From Firm-08 sp045541535 (GTDB lineage: Bacteria > Bacillota > Clostridia > Oscillospirales > QAKW01): 64,000 nt of DNA. Each line of letters starts with the position of its first letter. The stretch's first letter is position 1. Below the pieces are notes generated by a model. That model was not told the DNA's origin, made no database searches, and worked only from the letters and a program-made list of their open reading frames with translations. This document shows, piece by piece, positions 50,101 to 58,777 of the stretch. Where the stretch lies: assembly GCA_045541535.1 (NCBI GenBank), contig JAZQJG010000066.1, positions 1 to 64,000 on the forward strand, in the 5' to 3' direction. Both the position numbers and the translations under genes were made by a program.

Positions 50101-53100
50101 GCCAATGCAAACTCCGCCGAGTATTATCCTGCAGGCTTTAAGCACGAGCTGGACAACAATATCTTTGAGGATATTTCCACCACGGCAGCCTATGCCTATC
50201 GCGGCGGCGCTCCCAACAACCCTGTCGGCACCGATTTTTACTTTACCAACAATACGGTAATCGATACTGCCGACACTACCCACGGCGCCAACTATTACTT
50301 CTGGACGCCCGCGGCTATGGGTAAAGTCAACGATTACGTTATTGAGGGCAACGCCTTTATCAATCAGCCCAAGGTTGGCGGTGTGTACATCGCTTATAAG
50401 GATCATGATGTTAATCTGGTCAATCTGGACGAAAACTTCTACGGTAAGACTGTAGGCGGTAAGGACGTCGTTCAGCTGATGAGCCCCACTTTGGCGCAGC
50501 ACACTTCCAAGAGCGATTGGTACTATCTGGATCGTGCCTTGACCACCAAGAATACCGAGGTATATCTGGCTGACAACGGCTACACCTCCATTGAGCACGG
50601 CAAGTTTGATGGCATCAACTATGCCACCATCAAGACCGCTCAGACCGGTCTGACTGCTGAGAATGCCTTCAAGGCCATCAGCGGCGCCGAGATCGCCGGT
50701 GTATATGCCGACGAGGCTTGCACCACTCCCATCACCGGCGCACTGACCAAGCCCAATATGACCCTCTACGTTATGGTCAAGAAGAGCGCCACCGGCATCG
50801 GTTGCGTTACCAAGGTGACCATGGAACTGCCCTGTGCGCACGCCGGCAGCAAGACCCTCAAAGACCACGTTGCCGAAACCTGCGGCACCGACGGTTACAA
50901 GACCTACACCTGTGACGACTGCGGCAGAGAGATCAACGCTTGGAAAGAGATCCTGCCCGCTACCAACGCTCACGTTTGGGACAGCGGTGTTGTAAGCATT
51001 GCTCCCACCTGTCAGGTAATGGGTACCACCCTGTATACCTGTACTGCCGCCAATTGTTTGGCGGACGGCAGCAAAGCCACCAAGACCGAGCAGGATATCG
51101 CCGTTGTTCCCTGCGAAAGCGACGGTACCTGGAACGTAGTTACCGCTCCCAAGTGTGAAGTGGACGGTAGCGAAACTCAAAACTGTAAATGGTGTGGCGC
51201 CGTTCTGGCCACCCAGGCCATTCCTCAAACCGGCCACGATTGGGATGAGGGTTACGAGGATCCCATCCACGATTGTATGCATTCCGGTACCATGCACTAC
51301 ACCTGTAAGAACGATTCCAGCCATACCTATACTGCAGAAGTTCCCTCTACCGGCGAGCATAACTTTATTCCCGCCGTTAAGACTCCTGCCACCTGTACCA
51401 CCGAGGGTGTAATGACCTACACCTGTTACGGTTGTAACACCACCCACGAGGCCGCCATTCCCGTTACCGGTCACGATTACGTGGCTGTAACCACCAAAGA
51501 GCCTACCTGTGTGGAAGACGGCATTTTAACCTATACCTGTCAGAATTGTGGTGATTCATACACCACTCCCGCCCCTGCCAACGGTTCTCACGATTACAAG
51601 GCAGAGGTTACCGTATATCCCACCTGTACCACCGAGGGTGTGATGACCTACACCTGTCAGAGATCGGATTGCGGCGAAGTTACCACCGAAGCGATCCCCA
51701 ATCTGGGCGGTCATAAGTACGGCGATTGGATACTGCGTACCGCTTCCACCTGCGCCGTGCCCGGTGTGGAATACCACACTTGTACCGTTTGCGGATATGA
51801 GGAGACCAGAAATCTGCCTCTGTTCGACCACTACTATTCCGACGAATTCACCATTGACATCAAGCCCACCGGCACCGTCAGAGGTGAAAAGTCCCGTCAC
51901 TGTCTCATCTGTACCGCCAGAACGGACATTACCGATCTGGGCTATTGTCAGCACGAGAATATCGGTAAAGACTGGATCATTGATATGGAGGCCAGTTGTA
52001 CCGCTCCCGGCGAGAAGCATCAGGTATGTCTGGATTGTGGCGACAACGTTAACAGCACCGAGATCAAGCAGCTGGATCATACCTACGTTGAAACCGGTGT
52101 GAACAAAGAGCCCACCTGTACCGAGAAGGGTGAGATGGCGCTGACCTGTAGCGTCTGCGGTGGCACCTCTACCAAGGTGATTGCCGCCAACGGCCACAAT
52201 CCCGGTGCTTGGGTTACCGTTACCGCTCCCACCTGCACCACCGAGGGTCTGGCCGAGCAGGTATGTCTGACCTGTGATGCCAAGGTGAAGACCAAGACCT
52301 TGAGTGTCGTTGATCACGCCGAGCTGATCTGGGTTACCACCACGCCTGCCGATTGTTTGGCCGAGGGTGTATCCTCTTACGTATGCGCCGATTGCGGCGA
52401 CGTCTTTGATGAAAAGGTAATTCCCGCCACCGGCCATAAGGCTACCCACGTTGATACCACTCCCGCCACCTGTACGGAAGACGGTCTGCGCGACTACGTC
52501 TGCAGCGTCTGCGGCGAGGAGAATCTGGACGTAGTGATCGCCGCCAAGGGCCACACCGAGGGTGAATGGGTTGTTGTTACTCCCGCCACCATCCACGGCG
52601 CCGGCCTGCAGGTGAAATACTGCACCGTCTGCGGCGAGATCGTTGCAGAGGAAGTTCTGGAGTGGGTTGTCAACGAGTGTGATCCCTTCACCGACGTTGT
52701 TAAGAAGAGCTGGTATCATAAGGGCGTTGACTTCGTATTCAACTCCGGTCTGATGTCCGGTATCTCCTCCACCAAGTTTGCTCCCACTATGGCCACCTCC
52801 CGTGGTATGTTCGTTACCATTCTGGGTAGACTCAGCGGTGTGGATGCCGACCAGTACACCTTCGCTTACTTTGAGGACGTGAAGGATGGCTCTTACTACT
52901 TCGGTTATATCGAGTGGGCCAGAGTCAACGGCATCGTAGCCGGTACCGGCAACTACGTCTTCCAGCCTGACCGTGCTATCACCCGTCAGGAGATGTGTAA
53001 GATGATCGTATCCTACGCCAACTACGAGGAAATCGAGCTGGTGATGAACAAGGGTAAGGTCACCTTCAAGGATGACGCTTCCATTGCCAAGTGGGCCAAG

Positions 53101-53235
53101 AGTGACGTTTACACCTGCCAGCGTGCAGGCATCGTCAACGGCGATACCAACGGCACCTTCCGTCCCACCGATACCGCAAGCCGTGCAGAGGTTGCAGTGC
53201 TTATTATGAACTTCTGGAACTCCTGTATGAAATAA
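47170..53235 (+). CDS. Giant secreted S-layer-homology protein with duplicated beta-helix and Cys-rich repeats
   Basis: A 2021-residue protein. The signal peptide (1-31, ending TASA) is clear. Two related repeat regions, about 100-330 and 705-960, share VVVCPGTY / VVFLPGTH, GPQAGISPVTD / GPQFGVSPVTD and VDTKKEAV / IDTTKEAV, suggesting duplicated right-handed beta-helix (pectate-lyase-like) modules. Residues about 1220-1833 hold some fourteen short repeats with PTCTTEGVMTYTC, CxxC and ATGH-type elements. The end (about 1838-2021) has three SLH motifs for cell-wall attachment. Probably a surface adhesin or glycan-binding protein; no catalytic residue is assigned. Confidence 0.9.
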   Translation: MLKSKRVLSLILAIFMLVSMLTCIVLPTASAENTLSVAERFAKIKATDSDNDGVFTPAANVVFVNPSFGTGTFTYKYGDGTTWGNGVTYELTLGENAFKKLQEGIYACRDAWNAHGGTVADYTGPDTVVVCPGTYAGDQWQKTEWVIYNLPSDWDDGAYTDLFTLNVVGPQAGISPVTDGIDHANPTPQNGRSVDTKKEAVSTSTMWEATNAHYIVDGMAFKGAHNFYFRGTSAGVYYAQTFRNIYHQIDVEYQDSNGYTYFRGAGVACNRSFEMNNYYLKYKQINYTKATGNNKLIATRMVMDNFYQDSHEIDYLSDQHKQGFQMHCYLTPYKSQAPGFLGKDVKGSHWEIKNSVVNNTKSNHWMRFYTHDSNYADDANGGTAAMDSLNISYINNLFYNPAQLVRTTYANSKWNGADQATIKDDGGFGDTISFQNGWAFTQQSGMLNFTFSENTIQYTSAALNDRYNGAGGREAKTAGGTFFNINDDTWNKLADTANNKIDWVFKDNTLIVPTPYTLSSKFYLTNTSDAAAKANAHGTHFDASSILVMNQNNEVCTFYQSNHDMKDIYASDKMAGGVREMFGVTNGAQMAIADSQVEIRKSQNNHCPVPGFDGKLMIVPQNNATTHDVKDLFTFRGEGVEIVKLVDTNGTEVTGKVNPKDLDGYKVTAQLKGDKSVCNVTFTISIATDDKYLFIDPTNSVTSYEFNGKTYTLNSSNRVAQFNLAQADAMVNASDATRKKVVVFLPGTHTPGNNQLKSNMALLGPQFGVSPVTDNFTLATGRGITKNAENSYAIDTTKEAVLKNGYWDIYRTEVAVYVDGFVFDNARFNISNATVGVNGWHFAMRGALLGLSINNVFLNGWSSTTVGGFGTSYASQGIKGFLQMKDIYAAGLGKTDYKNIIDTTAINVNLDHMYVENRYTSALFRVQATNGKNLMIHPGQVTFKLKNSKFINMYDNWNFMYPNYVDPMVSSSTWGGTANANSAEYYPAGFKHELDNNIFEDISTTAAYAYRGGAPNNPVGTDFYFTNNTVIDTADTTHGANYYFWTPAAMGKVNDYVIEGNAFINQPKVGGVYIAYKDHDVNLVNLDENFYGKTVGGKDVVQLMSPTLAQHTSKSDWYYLDRALTTKNTEVYLADNGYTSIEHGKFDGINYATIKTAQTGLTAENAFKAISGAEIAGVYADEACTTPITGALTKPNMTLYVMVKKSATGIGCVTKVTMELPCAHAGSKTLKDHVAETCGTDGYKTYTCDDCGREINAWKEILPATNAHVWDSGVVSIAPTCQVMGTTLYTCTAANCLADGSKATKTEQDIAVVPCESDGTWNVVTAPKCEVDGSETQNCKWCGAVLATQAIPQTGHDWDEGYEDPIHDCMHSGTMHYTCKNDSSHTYTAEVPSTGEHNFIPAVKTPATCTTEGVMTYTCYGCNTTHEAAIPVTGHDYVAVTTKEPTCVEDGILTYTCQNCGDSYTTPAPANGSHDYKAEVTVYPTCTTEGVMTYTCQRSDCGEVTTEAIPNLGGHKYGDWILRTASTCAVPGVEYHTCTVCGYEETRNLPLFDHYYSDEFTIDIKPTGTVRGEKSRHCLICTARTDITDLGYCQHENIGKDWIIDMEASCTAPGEKHQVCLDCGDNVNSTEIKQLDHTYVETGVNKEPTCTEKGEMALTCSVCGGTSTKVIAANGHNPGAWVTVTAPTCTTEGLAEQVCLTCDAKVKTKTLSVVDHAELIWVTTTPADCLAEGVSSYVCADCGDVFDEKVIPATGHKATHVDTTPATCTEDGLRDYVCSVCGEENLDVVIAAKGHTEGEWVVVTPATIHGAGLQVKYCTVCGEIVAEEVLEWVVNECDPFTDVVKKSWYHKGVDFVFNSGLMSGISSTKFAPTMATSRGMFVTILGRLSGVDADQYTFAYFEDVKDGSYYFGYIEWARVNGIVAGTGNYVFQPDRAITRQEMCKMIVSYANYEEIELVMNKGKVTFKDDASIAKWAKSDVYTCQRAGIVNGDTNGTFRPTDTASRAEVAVLIMNFWNSCMK

Positions 53236-53247
53236 GCTAAACCTACC

Positions 53248-53283
53248 AAGTTCTCCCGCCGCAAGGTGGGAGAACTTTTCTTA
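53248..53283 (+). terminator. Terminator of the SLH protein gene
   Basis: AAGTTCTCCCGCC-GCAA-GGTGGGAGAACTT followed by TTCTT. Confidence 0.9.
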
Positions 53284-53299
53284 GAAAAGGAGAATCATT

Positions 53300-53695
53300 A
53301 TGCAAGGAAAAATTAAAGGTGTACATCACATTGCGCTCAAGGCCAAGGGTCTGGAGCAATATCATCAATTGGTATCCTTCTATCACGATCTGTTGGGGAT
53401 GCCCGTAGTGCGTGAGTGGGGCAGTGCCGAAGCGCCTGCCATGATGCTGTCCACGGGAGACGCCCTGCTGGAACTCTTTTCCGACGCGCCCGATTGTCTG
53501 GGCGCCGGTGCTTTGCGCCATCTGGCGCTGGCCACCGACGACGTAGACGCCTGTATTGCCGCCGTTCGGGCGGCGGGCTACACCGTGACGATGGAGCCCA
53601 CCGATATCGTCATTTCCTCCAATCCGCCCTATCCCGCCCGCATTGCCTTCTGCATCGGCCCGGTGGGGGAGGAAGTGGAGTTTTTCAGTGAATAA
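53300..53695 (+). CDS. VOC/glyoxalase-family protein
   Basis: A 131-residue protein with two beta-alpha-beta-beta-beta halves: GVHHIALKAKGLEQYHQLVSFYHDLLGMPVV (metal His and the conserved FYxDLLGM) and LRHLALATDDVDACIAAVRAAGYTV, ending GEEVEFFSE with the metal Glu. Family members are lactoylglutathione lyase-like or dioxygenase-like; the reaction is not predictable. SD AAAAGGAGAA; single gene. Confidence 0.88.
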   Translation: MQGKIKGVHHIALKAKGLEQYHQLVSFYHDLLGMPVVREWGSAEAPAMMLSTGDALLELFSDAPDCLGAGALRHLALATDDVDACIAAVRAAGYTVTMEPTDIVISSNPPYPARIAFCIGPVGEEVEFFSE

Positions 53696-53850
53696 TGAAT
53701 AATGAATAGTGAATAGTTGTGGAGGGATTTTTGACTTTGTCAAAAATCTCCATTCACAAACCGATCGTGCGTTCGTGTACTTATTGCAATTACATGCTGA
53801 TATGATCGGATGGCCTCCCCGTGCTACGGGGGCGGGGGTCTCCCCGCAAA
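53690..53850 (+). repeat. Repeat block: R3-type array, hairpin and R2 unit
   Basis: It starts with tandem AATAATG/AATAGTG units (53690-53716) overlapping the VOC gene end. A hairpin GGATTTTTGAC-TTT-GTCAAAAATC (about 53723-53747) follows, then an R2 palindromic unit around CGATCGTGCGTTCGTGTAC and TGATATGATCGGAT, then CCCCGTGCTACGGGGG. The same order recurs at 55483. Confidence 0.7.
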
Positions 53851-53930
53851 AGTTTACAAAAAGGACTTTATTTTTATATAGAAGTATGATAGAATATAAG
53901 TAATATTCTACGTAAGGAAGGAAGATCCCC

Positions 53931-55439
53931 ATGGGAAAAGGACAACGTTCTCGTCTGGCAAGAGCTGACGAGGTCAAAGAAAAGAAAATCGCTGCAAAAA
54001 AGAAAGAAAAGAGAGATAAGATCGTTCGTGTTATTTCTCTGATCACCGCCATTGTTTTGGTGATCGGTTTGGCCGGTTGGATCGGTTATTCCGTGGTAGA
54101 CAGCAACAACCGCTCCAGCGGTAGCTATCTGAATAAAGATATTGCCGTCGAGTCTGCCAACTTTAAGGTGACCGATGCGCAACTGATGTATTATTTTCAG
54201 AACTACTATGCCAATATGCTGAGCAACTATTCTGCCGAGAGTCTGGGCCTGGACACCAGCAAATCGCTGAAGGAACAGCAATGCGCCATTTCTACTGATG
54301 AAAGCGGTAACACCCAGACTTGGTATGAGTATATGATGGACGGCACCGTTGCACAGGTCAAGCAGACGCTGGTAATGGCCGAAGCGGCCAAGGCTGCGGG
54401 CGTAGAGCTGGACGAGCACGACACCGCCGAAATTGAAAACACCCTGAACAACATCAAGCCCGAGGATTATGCTCCCGGTTTGACCAAGGAAGCCATCGGC
54501 GAATTTATGAAGATGGCAATGCTTGCCTCCAATTATCAGACCCAGGTGCAGGAGAGCATTGAATGCACCACTGCTGATATGGAAAAGTATTATAAAGAAA
54601 ACAAGAACAACTACGACAAGGTTGACTATCGTATGTATTCCTTCAGCTATGCGGCCGCTGAGGATGAGGAAACCACCGCACTGACCAAGGAAGCCGCCAA
54701 GAAACTGGCTGATGAGCTGGCCGCCACCGGTAATGAAACGGCCTACGTTGATTGGTTGAGAAACTACTTCACCACCGTCGTTAAACCCAAGGATGTGGAG
54801 AAAGAGTTGAACAACTATAAGACGGAAGGCGCCGCTTATGATGAATCCAATGCCGGTAACGAGTTCCTCTTTGCCTCTTCCACCAAAGCCGGTGATATCA
54901 AGGTAATTGATGACGAAACCGACGAATGCTATAAGGTATATCTGATGCTTGCGCCCGCTCACCGTGATGAGACCGTTACCCAGAGCGTCCGTCACATCCT
55001 GATCAGCGTGGATGATAAAGAGGACAAAGAAGCCTTGGCCACCGCCAAGAAGGAAGCCGACGATCTGCTGGCCAAATGGAAGAAGGACGGCGGTACCGAA
55101 GAAGCCTTTGCCGCGCTGGTACACGACAACACCGACGATCCCGGCTCTGCCGAGAATGGCGGTCTGTACGAAAATTTCCCCAAGGGCCAGATGGTAGCCG
55201 AGTTTGAAAACTGGGCCTATGATGCCGCCCGTAAGACCGGCGACACCGGCATCGTGCAAACCGATTACGGCTATCACATTATGTACTATGTTGGTAAGGG
55301 TCTGCCCGCCTGGCAGGCAACCGTTAAGGCTGATATCGTCAGCACCGAATATGCCAAGCAAACCGAAGCCTTCACCGAGAAACACGTAGTTACCGTCAAC
55401 GACAAAAACGTTAAGAAGATCGCTTCTTACATTGCCTAA
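53931..55439 (+). CDS. Membrane-anchored parvulin-type foldase (PrsA/SurA-like)
   Basis: A 502-residue protein with a very basic cytoplasmic N terminus (about 1-36), one transmembrane helix (about 37-59, no lipobox), a SurA_N-like helical domain, and a PpiC peptidyl-prolyl isomerase domain (about 350-450: VRHILISVDD ... DPGSAENGGLYENFPKGQMVAEFENWAYDA ... VQTDYGYHIMYYVG). Likely folds exported proteins, such as the large surface protein encoded just upstream. Start ATG follows AAGGAAGGAAG. Confidence 0.88.
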   Translation: MGKGQRSRLARADEVKEKKIAAKKKEKRDKIVRVISLITAIVLVIGLAGWIGYSVVDSNNRSSGSYLNKDIAVESANFKVTDAQLMYYFQNYYANMLSNYSAESLGLDTSKSLKEQQCAISTDESGNTQTWYEYMMDGTVAQVKQTLVMAEAAKAAGVELDEHDTAEIENTLNNIKPEDYAPGLTKEAIGEFMKMAMLASNYQTQVQESIECTTADMEKYYKENKNNYDKVDYRMYSFSYAAAEDEETTALTKEAAKKLADELAATGNETAYVDWLRNYFTTVVKPKDVEKELNNYKTEGAAYDESNAGNEFLFASSTKAGDIKVIDDETDECYKVYLMLAPAHRDETVTQSVRHILISVDDKEDKEALATAKKEADDLLAKWKKDGGTEEAFAALVHDNTDDPGSAENGGLYENFPKGQMVAEFENWAYDAARKTGDTGIVQTDYGYHIMYYVGKGLPAWQATVKADIVSTEYAKQTEAFTEKHVVTVNDKNVKKIASYIA

Positions 55440-55446
55440 TACAAGC

Positions 55447-55482
55447 TCTCCCGCAGACACTTGTCTGCGGGAGATTTTTTTT
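55447..55482 (+). terminator. Terminator of the foldase gene
   Basis: TCTCCCGCAGACA-CTT-GTCTGCGGGAGA followed by TTTTTTTT. Confidence 0.92.
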
Positions 55483-55765
55483 GTGAACAATTATGGAAGG
55501 ATTTTTGACGTTGTCAAAGATCTCCATTAATAATCCGATTTTATGTTCGTGTACCCGCCCTGTAGCACGGGGAGGCAATCCGCTGGAATGCCCGAGTACC
55601 TGTGATAGGTGCCCGCGCATTCGCAGATTGCACCAAAGGTGCTGTCTGCGCCCGAGATTGCGCCGCCCCACCGAGTGGGGAATCTATCCGATCTCACGTG
55701 CGAGCACTCTTTGCGTGTGCTCGCAAATGCAATCGGATTACCCACAGGGGTACCCTGTTTGTGCA
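55483..55765 (+). repeat. Repeat block: hairpin plus several R2 palindromes
   Basis: GGATTTTTGAC-GTT-GTCAAAGATC (about 55500-55525) matches the hairpin at 53723. Nested palindromes then follow: CCGAGTACC/GGTGCCCGCG, ACCGAGTGGGG, and GTGCGAGCAC/GTGTGCTCGCAAA ending TGCAATCGGATT. No protein of interest is encoded. Confidence 0.7.
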
Positions 55766-55830
55766 AAGTGTTGCAAAAAAATGTGGAGGGGTATTGTTTT
55801 TGGGCGGGTCTACAAAAATGATTGATTCAT

Positions 55831-55859
55831 TTGACATTTGTGGCGTTTTGCAGTAGAAT
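55831..55859 (+). promoter_or_regulatory. Promoter of the MFS gene
   Basis: TTGACA (55831-55836), 17-base spacer, TAGAAT (55854-55859). Confidence 0.8.
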
Positions 55860-55904
55860 AAGGGACGAAACGAGCAAAAAATGATCACTTCTTCGGAGGT
55901 TTCT

Positions 55905-57188
55905 ATGAAAAAACTAACCAATCGTAAACACGTCGCCGCCTTGACCTGGTTGTGCACCCTAGCCTATTTTGCCAGCTACGTAGCCCGTACCGACTTTGCG
56001 GCGGTGCTCACCAGCTTTGTGGACGCACAGGCCGCCGCCAAGACGGGGATCGATGCCGCACAGGCGGGCCTGATCATCACCGGCGCCTTTTTCTCCTACG
56101 GCATCGGCCAGTTGCTCAGTGGCTATCTGGGGGATAAAATCCCGCCTAAATACATCATTTTCTTCGGCTTTTTGCTGACCGGCAGTATGAATCTGCTGAT
56201 GCCTTTGGGGCAGGGGATCGTGTGGTATATCACCGTGTGGGCGGTCAACGGTTTTGCCCATGCCATGATGTGGCCGCCTATGACCAAGATTCTCACCGCT
56301 TATCTGTCGGCAAACGATTACGTTCATTCGGTAACCACCGTGTGCGCCGGCGCCAATCTGGGTAGCGTGGCGGTATATTTGCTGGCCGCCGCTTTGGTAG
56401 GTGTAATGGGTTGGACCTCGGTATTGTATATTGCCGCCGGTGTGGCGCTGACGGTGGCGGTGGTTTGGTTTATCGCCATGACCGCCATTGAGAAAACGGC
56501 AGAGAAATACGGCGAAGAGGATAAATTGACCATCCCTCAAGAAAACCGCAATCATACCGCCGCCGAATCTCTGAAAAACGTGCATTGGAAGCGCGCCATC
56601 GTTTTGATTATGGTGGCCATTATTGCACAAGGGTACCTGCGGGACGGCATTTCCACCTGGCTTCCCAAATACCTGCAGGATACCTTTTCTCTTAACACCT
56701 CCGGCTCCTTGCTGGCCACCGTGCTTTTGCCCGTCTTTAACATCGTGATCATGGAATTCACCAGTTGGCTTTATCGCAACCACCTGCGCAACGAAACGCT
56801 GTGTGCCGGCGTGTATTTCGGTTTTTGCTCTCTGCTGACCGTATTGCTGACGGTGTTCTTTGATCTCCACGTGGCCCTTTCCTTGGCACTGGTGATTCTG
56901 GTCAATGGCGCTATTCACGGCATCAACCTGATTTTGGTGTGTATGATCAGCCCCCATTTCCGCAAATACGGCAAGACTTCTATTATGAGCGGCGCCCTCA
57001 ATTTCTGTACCTACATCGGTTCCGGCACCGCCACCTATACCATTGCTCTGGTGTTTGAATACGTGGGCTGGCGGGCAACTATCGCCTCCTGGTCGGTGAT
57101 TGCGCTGGTGGGCGCCCTGTGTTGCGTTTTTGCCATCGGTCTTTGGAAAAAATTCGTCCGCACCGCAGATGCGGCGGGTCGCCGCTGA
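55905..57188 (+). CDS. Major facilitator superfamily transporter (OPA-like)
   Basis: A 427-residue protein with twelve predicted helices. The N terminus and the loop GQLLSGYLGDKIPPKYIIFFG resemble the organophosphate:phosphate antiporter group (GlpT/UhpT). The substrate is unknown. I choose ATG 55905, which has GGAGG at the right spacing; an ATG at 55881 lies before that SD. It is flanked on both sides by R2 repeat blocks, and it precedes marR-degV but has its own promoter. Confidence 0.85.
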   Translation: MKKLTNRKHVAALTWLCTLAYFASYVARTDFAAVLTSFVDAQAAAKTGIDAAQAGLIITGAFFSYGIGQLLSGYLGDKIPPKYIIFFGFLLTGSMNLLMPLGQGIVWYITVWAVNGFAHAMMWPPMTKILTAYLSANDYVHSVTTVCAGANLGSVAVYLLAAALVGVMGWTSVLYIAAGVALTVAVVWFIAMTAIEKTAEKYGEEDKLTIPQENRNHTAAESLKNVHWKRAIVLIMVAIIAQGYLRDGISTWLPKYLQDTFSLNTSGSLLATVLLPVFNIVIMEFTSWLYRNHLRNETLCAGVYFGFCSLLTVLLTVFFDLHVALSLALVILVNGAIHGINLILVCMISPHFRKYGKTSIMSGALNFCTYIGSGTATYTIALVFEYVGWRATIASWSVIALVGALCCVFAIGLWKKFVRTADAAGRR

Positions 57189-57362
57189 CGATCCGATTGC
57201 ATTTGCGAGCACCTATAACGGGTGCGCGAACGTAAGGTCGGATGAATCCCCACGTAGTGGGGCGGCGGGTCGCCGCTGACAATCTCGGGCGGCGGGTAAC
57301 CTGCCGGTTATCCCGTCGTATGTGTGAGTACCCACTACAGGTGCCCGAACATAAGAATACAA
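57187..57362 (+). repeat. R2 palindromic repeat block, forward copy
   Basis: Units GATCCGATTGCATTTGCGAG ... GGTGCGCGAACGTAAG, CCCCACGTAGTGGGG, GGCGGGTCGCCGCTGAC, GGTAACCTGCCGGTTATCCC and CCCGAACATAAG. About 130 bases of this order recur as the reverse complement at 58865-58990. It begins at the stop of the MFS gene. Confidence 0.8.
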
Positions 57363-57366
57363 TAAA

Positions 57367-57394
57367 CAGCCGTTCCCTGGGGAACGGCTGTTTT
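57367..57394 (+). terminator. Terminator after the MFS gene / R2 block
   Basis: CAGCCGTTCC-CTGG-GGAACGGCTG followed by TTTT. Confidence 0.8.
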
Positions 57395-57406
57395 AATGAG
57401 TTAGAA

Positions 57407-57436
57407 GTTGACATATCAACATTTTTGGTATATAAT
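57407..57436 (+). promoter_or_regulatory. marR-degV promoter with overlapping palindrome
   Basis: TTGACA (57408-57413), 17-base spacer, TATAAT (57431-57436). The -35 lies within GTTGACATATCAAC (57407-57420), an inverted repeat GTTGA-N4-TCAAC suited to autorepression by the MarR dimer. Confidence 0.8.
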
Positions 57437-57466
57437 GGTAGGGACAACAGCAAAGGAGAAAAAACA

Positions 57467-57919
57467 ATGGTCAGTCGTTTTGAAAAATTCAGCACCGCAA
57501 TTTTTACCGTTTTCCGTTACGTTCAGCATCTGGAAACGGAGGAAATGGAAAAATTCGGGATGAAGGGCAGTTTTGCCCAATATTTACTGGTAATGGAACG
57601 GTTTCCCGAGGGTATTACAGCGGCAAAACTCGGTAAACTATGTGATAAGGATAAGGCGGCGGTGTCCCGTGCGTTGAACGAAATGCAGGAAAAGGGGCTG
57701 GTCTGCCGTGTGGATCAGGGGAATGGCAGTTACCGTGCGCCCTTGGGTCTGACGGAGGAAGGCAAGGCGGCGGCTGAGTTTGTACAACAGCGGGCCAAAT
57801 TGGCCGTGGAGGCCGCCGGCGCCGGACTGGATGAGGAAAACCGCAGAATTATGTATGAAAGTCTGGACCTGATCGCCGCCAATCTTAAAAAAATCTGTGA
57901 GGATGGAATTCCCCAATGA
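57467..57919 (+). CDS. MarR-family transcriptional regulator
   Basis: A 150-residue winged-helix regulator. Helix-turn-helix: GITAAKLGKLCDKDKAAVSRALNEMQEKGLV (about 48-78), wing RVDQGNGSYRAPLGLTEEGK, and terminal dimerisation helices. Start ATG follows AAAGGAGAAA; the longer frame upstream runs through the promoter and repeat block. It overlaps degV by 4 bases, so the likely targets are its own promoter and degV. Confidence 0.9.
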   Translation: MVSRFEKFSTAIFTVFRYVQHLETEEMEKFGMKGSFAQYLLVMERFPEGITAAKLGKLCDKDKAAVSRALNEMQEKGLVCRVDQGNGSYRAPLGLTEEGKAAAEFVQQRAKLAVEAAGAGLDEENRRIMYESLDLIAANLKKICEDGIPQ

Positions 57920-58743
57920 GTGTAAAAATAATCGTGGATTCCGGCACCGATCTGTTGCCCGGTCACAGAGAACGGGTGGAGGTACTGCCGTTGACGGTAC
58001 GGTTTGGCGAGCGGGAATATGCGGATGGAGTGGATTTGACTCCCGCCGAATTTTATGAAAAATTGGCGACGGAGACGATGTTTCCCACCACCAGTCAGGT
58101 TCCGCCCGAGCAGTTTGCCACTGTCTTTGCAGGTTTCAAGGCGGCGGGGGATACCGCCGTGGTGCTCACCCTGTCAAGCGAGTTGTCAGGCACCTATCAG
58201 AGCGCTATGATCGCCGCTATGGATTTCCCCGGTACCGTTTACGTGGTGGACAGCCGCTCGGTGGCCATTGGCGGCGGTATTTTGGCGGCGTACGCCCTGC
58301 AATTGATCGACAAGGGAAAGAGTGCCGCCACCGTGGCCCAAGCCTTAATGGAGGCCAGAGAACGGATCAGCCTGATTGCCGTGGTGGATACTCTGGAATA
58401 TCTTAAAAAGGGTGGCCGTATTTCTGCCGCCGTGGCGTTGGCGGGTGGATTGCTTGGCATCAAGCCGGTGATCGGCCTGCGGGACGGCAAGGTGGAAATG
58501 CTGGGCAAGGCCCGTGGTTTCAAACAGGCGACGAGGCTGATGAATCGATTGGTGGCAGAGGTGGATGGGAATATGCCCATTCTGTTGGGCTATACCGGCG
58601 CCGAGGATGAAATACTGAAAAAATATATCGCCGAAAACGGGGAACTGTGGGGGCCGCAACCGCCCTGTACCGTGGTGGGAAGCGCCATTGGCGCTCACGC
58701 CGGTCCCGGTGCCATTGCCGTGGCGTATTTTGGAAAAGAATAA
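57916..58743 (+). CDS. DegV family fatty-acid-binding protein
   Basis: A 275-residue protein with the DegV/FakB fold: start VKIIVDSGTDLLP, TSQVPPEQF loop, LSSELSGTYQSA, VVDSRSVAIGGG, LKKGGRISAA and a C-terminal VGSAIGAHAGPGAIAVAYFG. FakB proteins present fatty acids to the FakA kinase; no fakA gene is here. Coupled to the MarR gene, which suggests the regulator responds to a lipid or related ligand (inference). Confidence 0.93.
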   Translation: MSVKIIVDSGTDLLPGHRERVEVLPLTVRFGEREYADGVDLTPAEFYEKLATETMFPTTSQVPPEQFATVFAGFKAAGDTAVVLTLSSELSGTYQSAMIAAMDFPGTVYVVDSRSVAIGGGILAAYALQLIDKGKSAATVAQALMEARERISLIAVVDTLEYLKKGGRISAAVALAGGLLGIKPVIGLRDGKVEMLGKARGFKQATRLMNRLVAEVDGNMPILLGYTGAEDEILKKYIAENGELWGPQPPCTVVGSAIGAHAGPGAIAVAYFGKE

Positions 58744-58777
58744 AAAGTGCTTGTACCGGTGGTACAAGCACTTTTTT
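58743..58777 (+). terminator. degV terminator
   Basis: AAAAGTGCTTGTACC-GGT-GGTACAAGCACTTTTTT, beginning within the stop codon. Confidence 0.9.
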
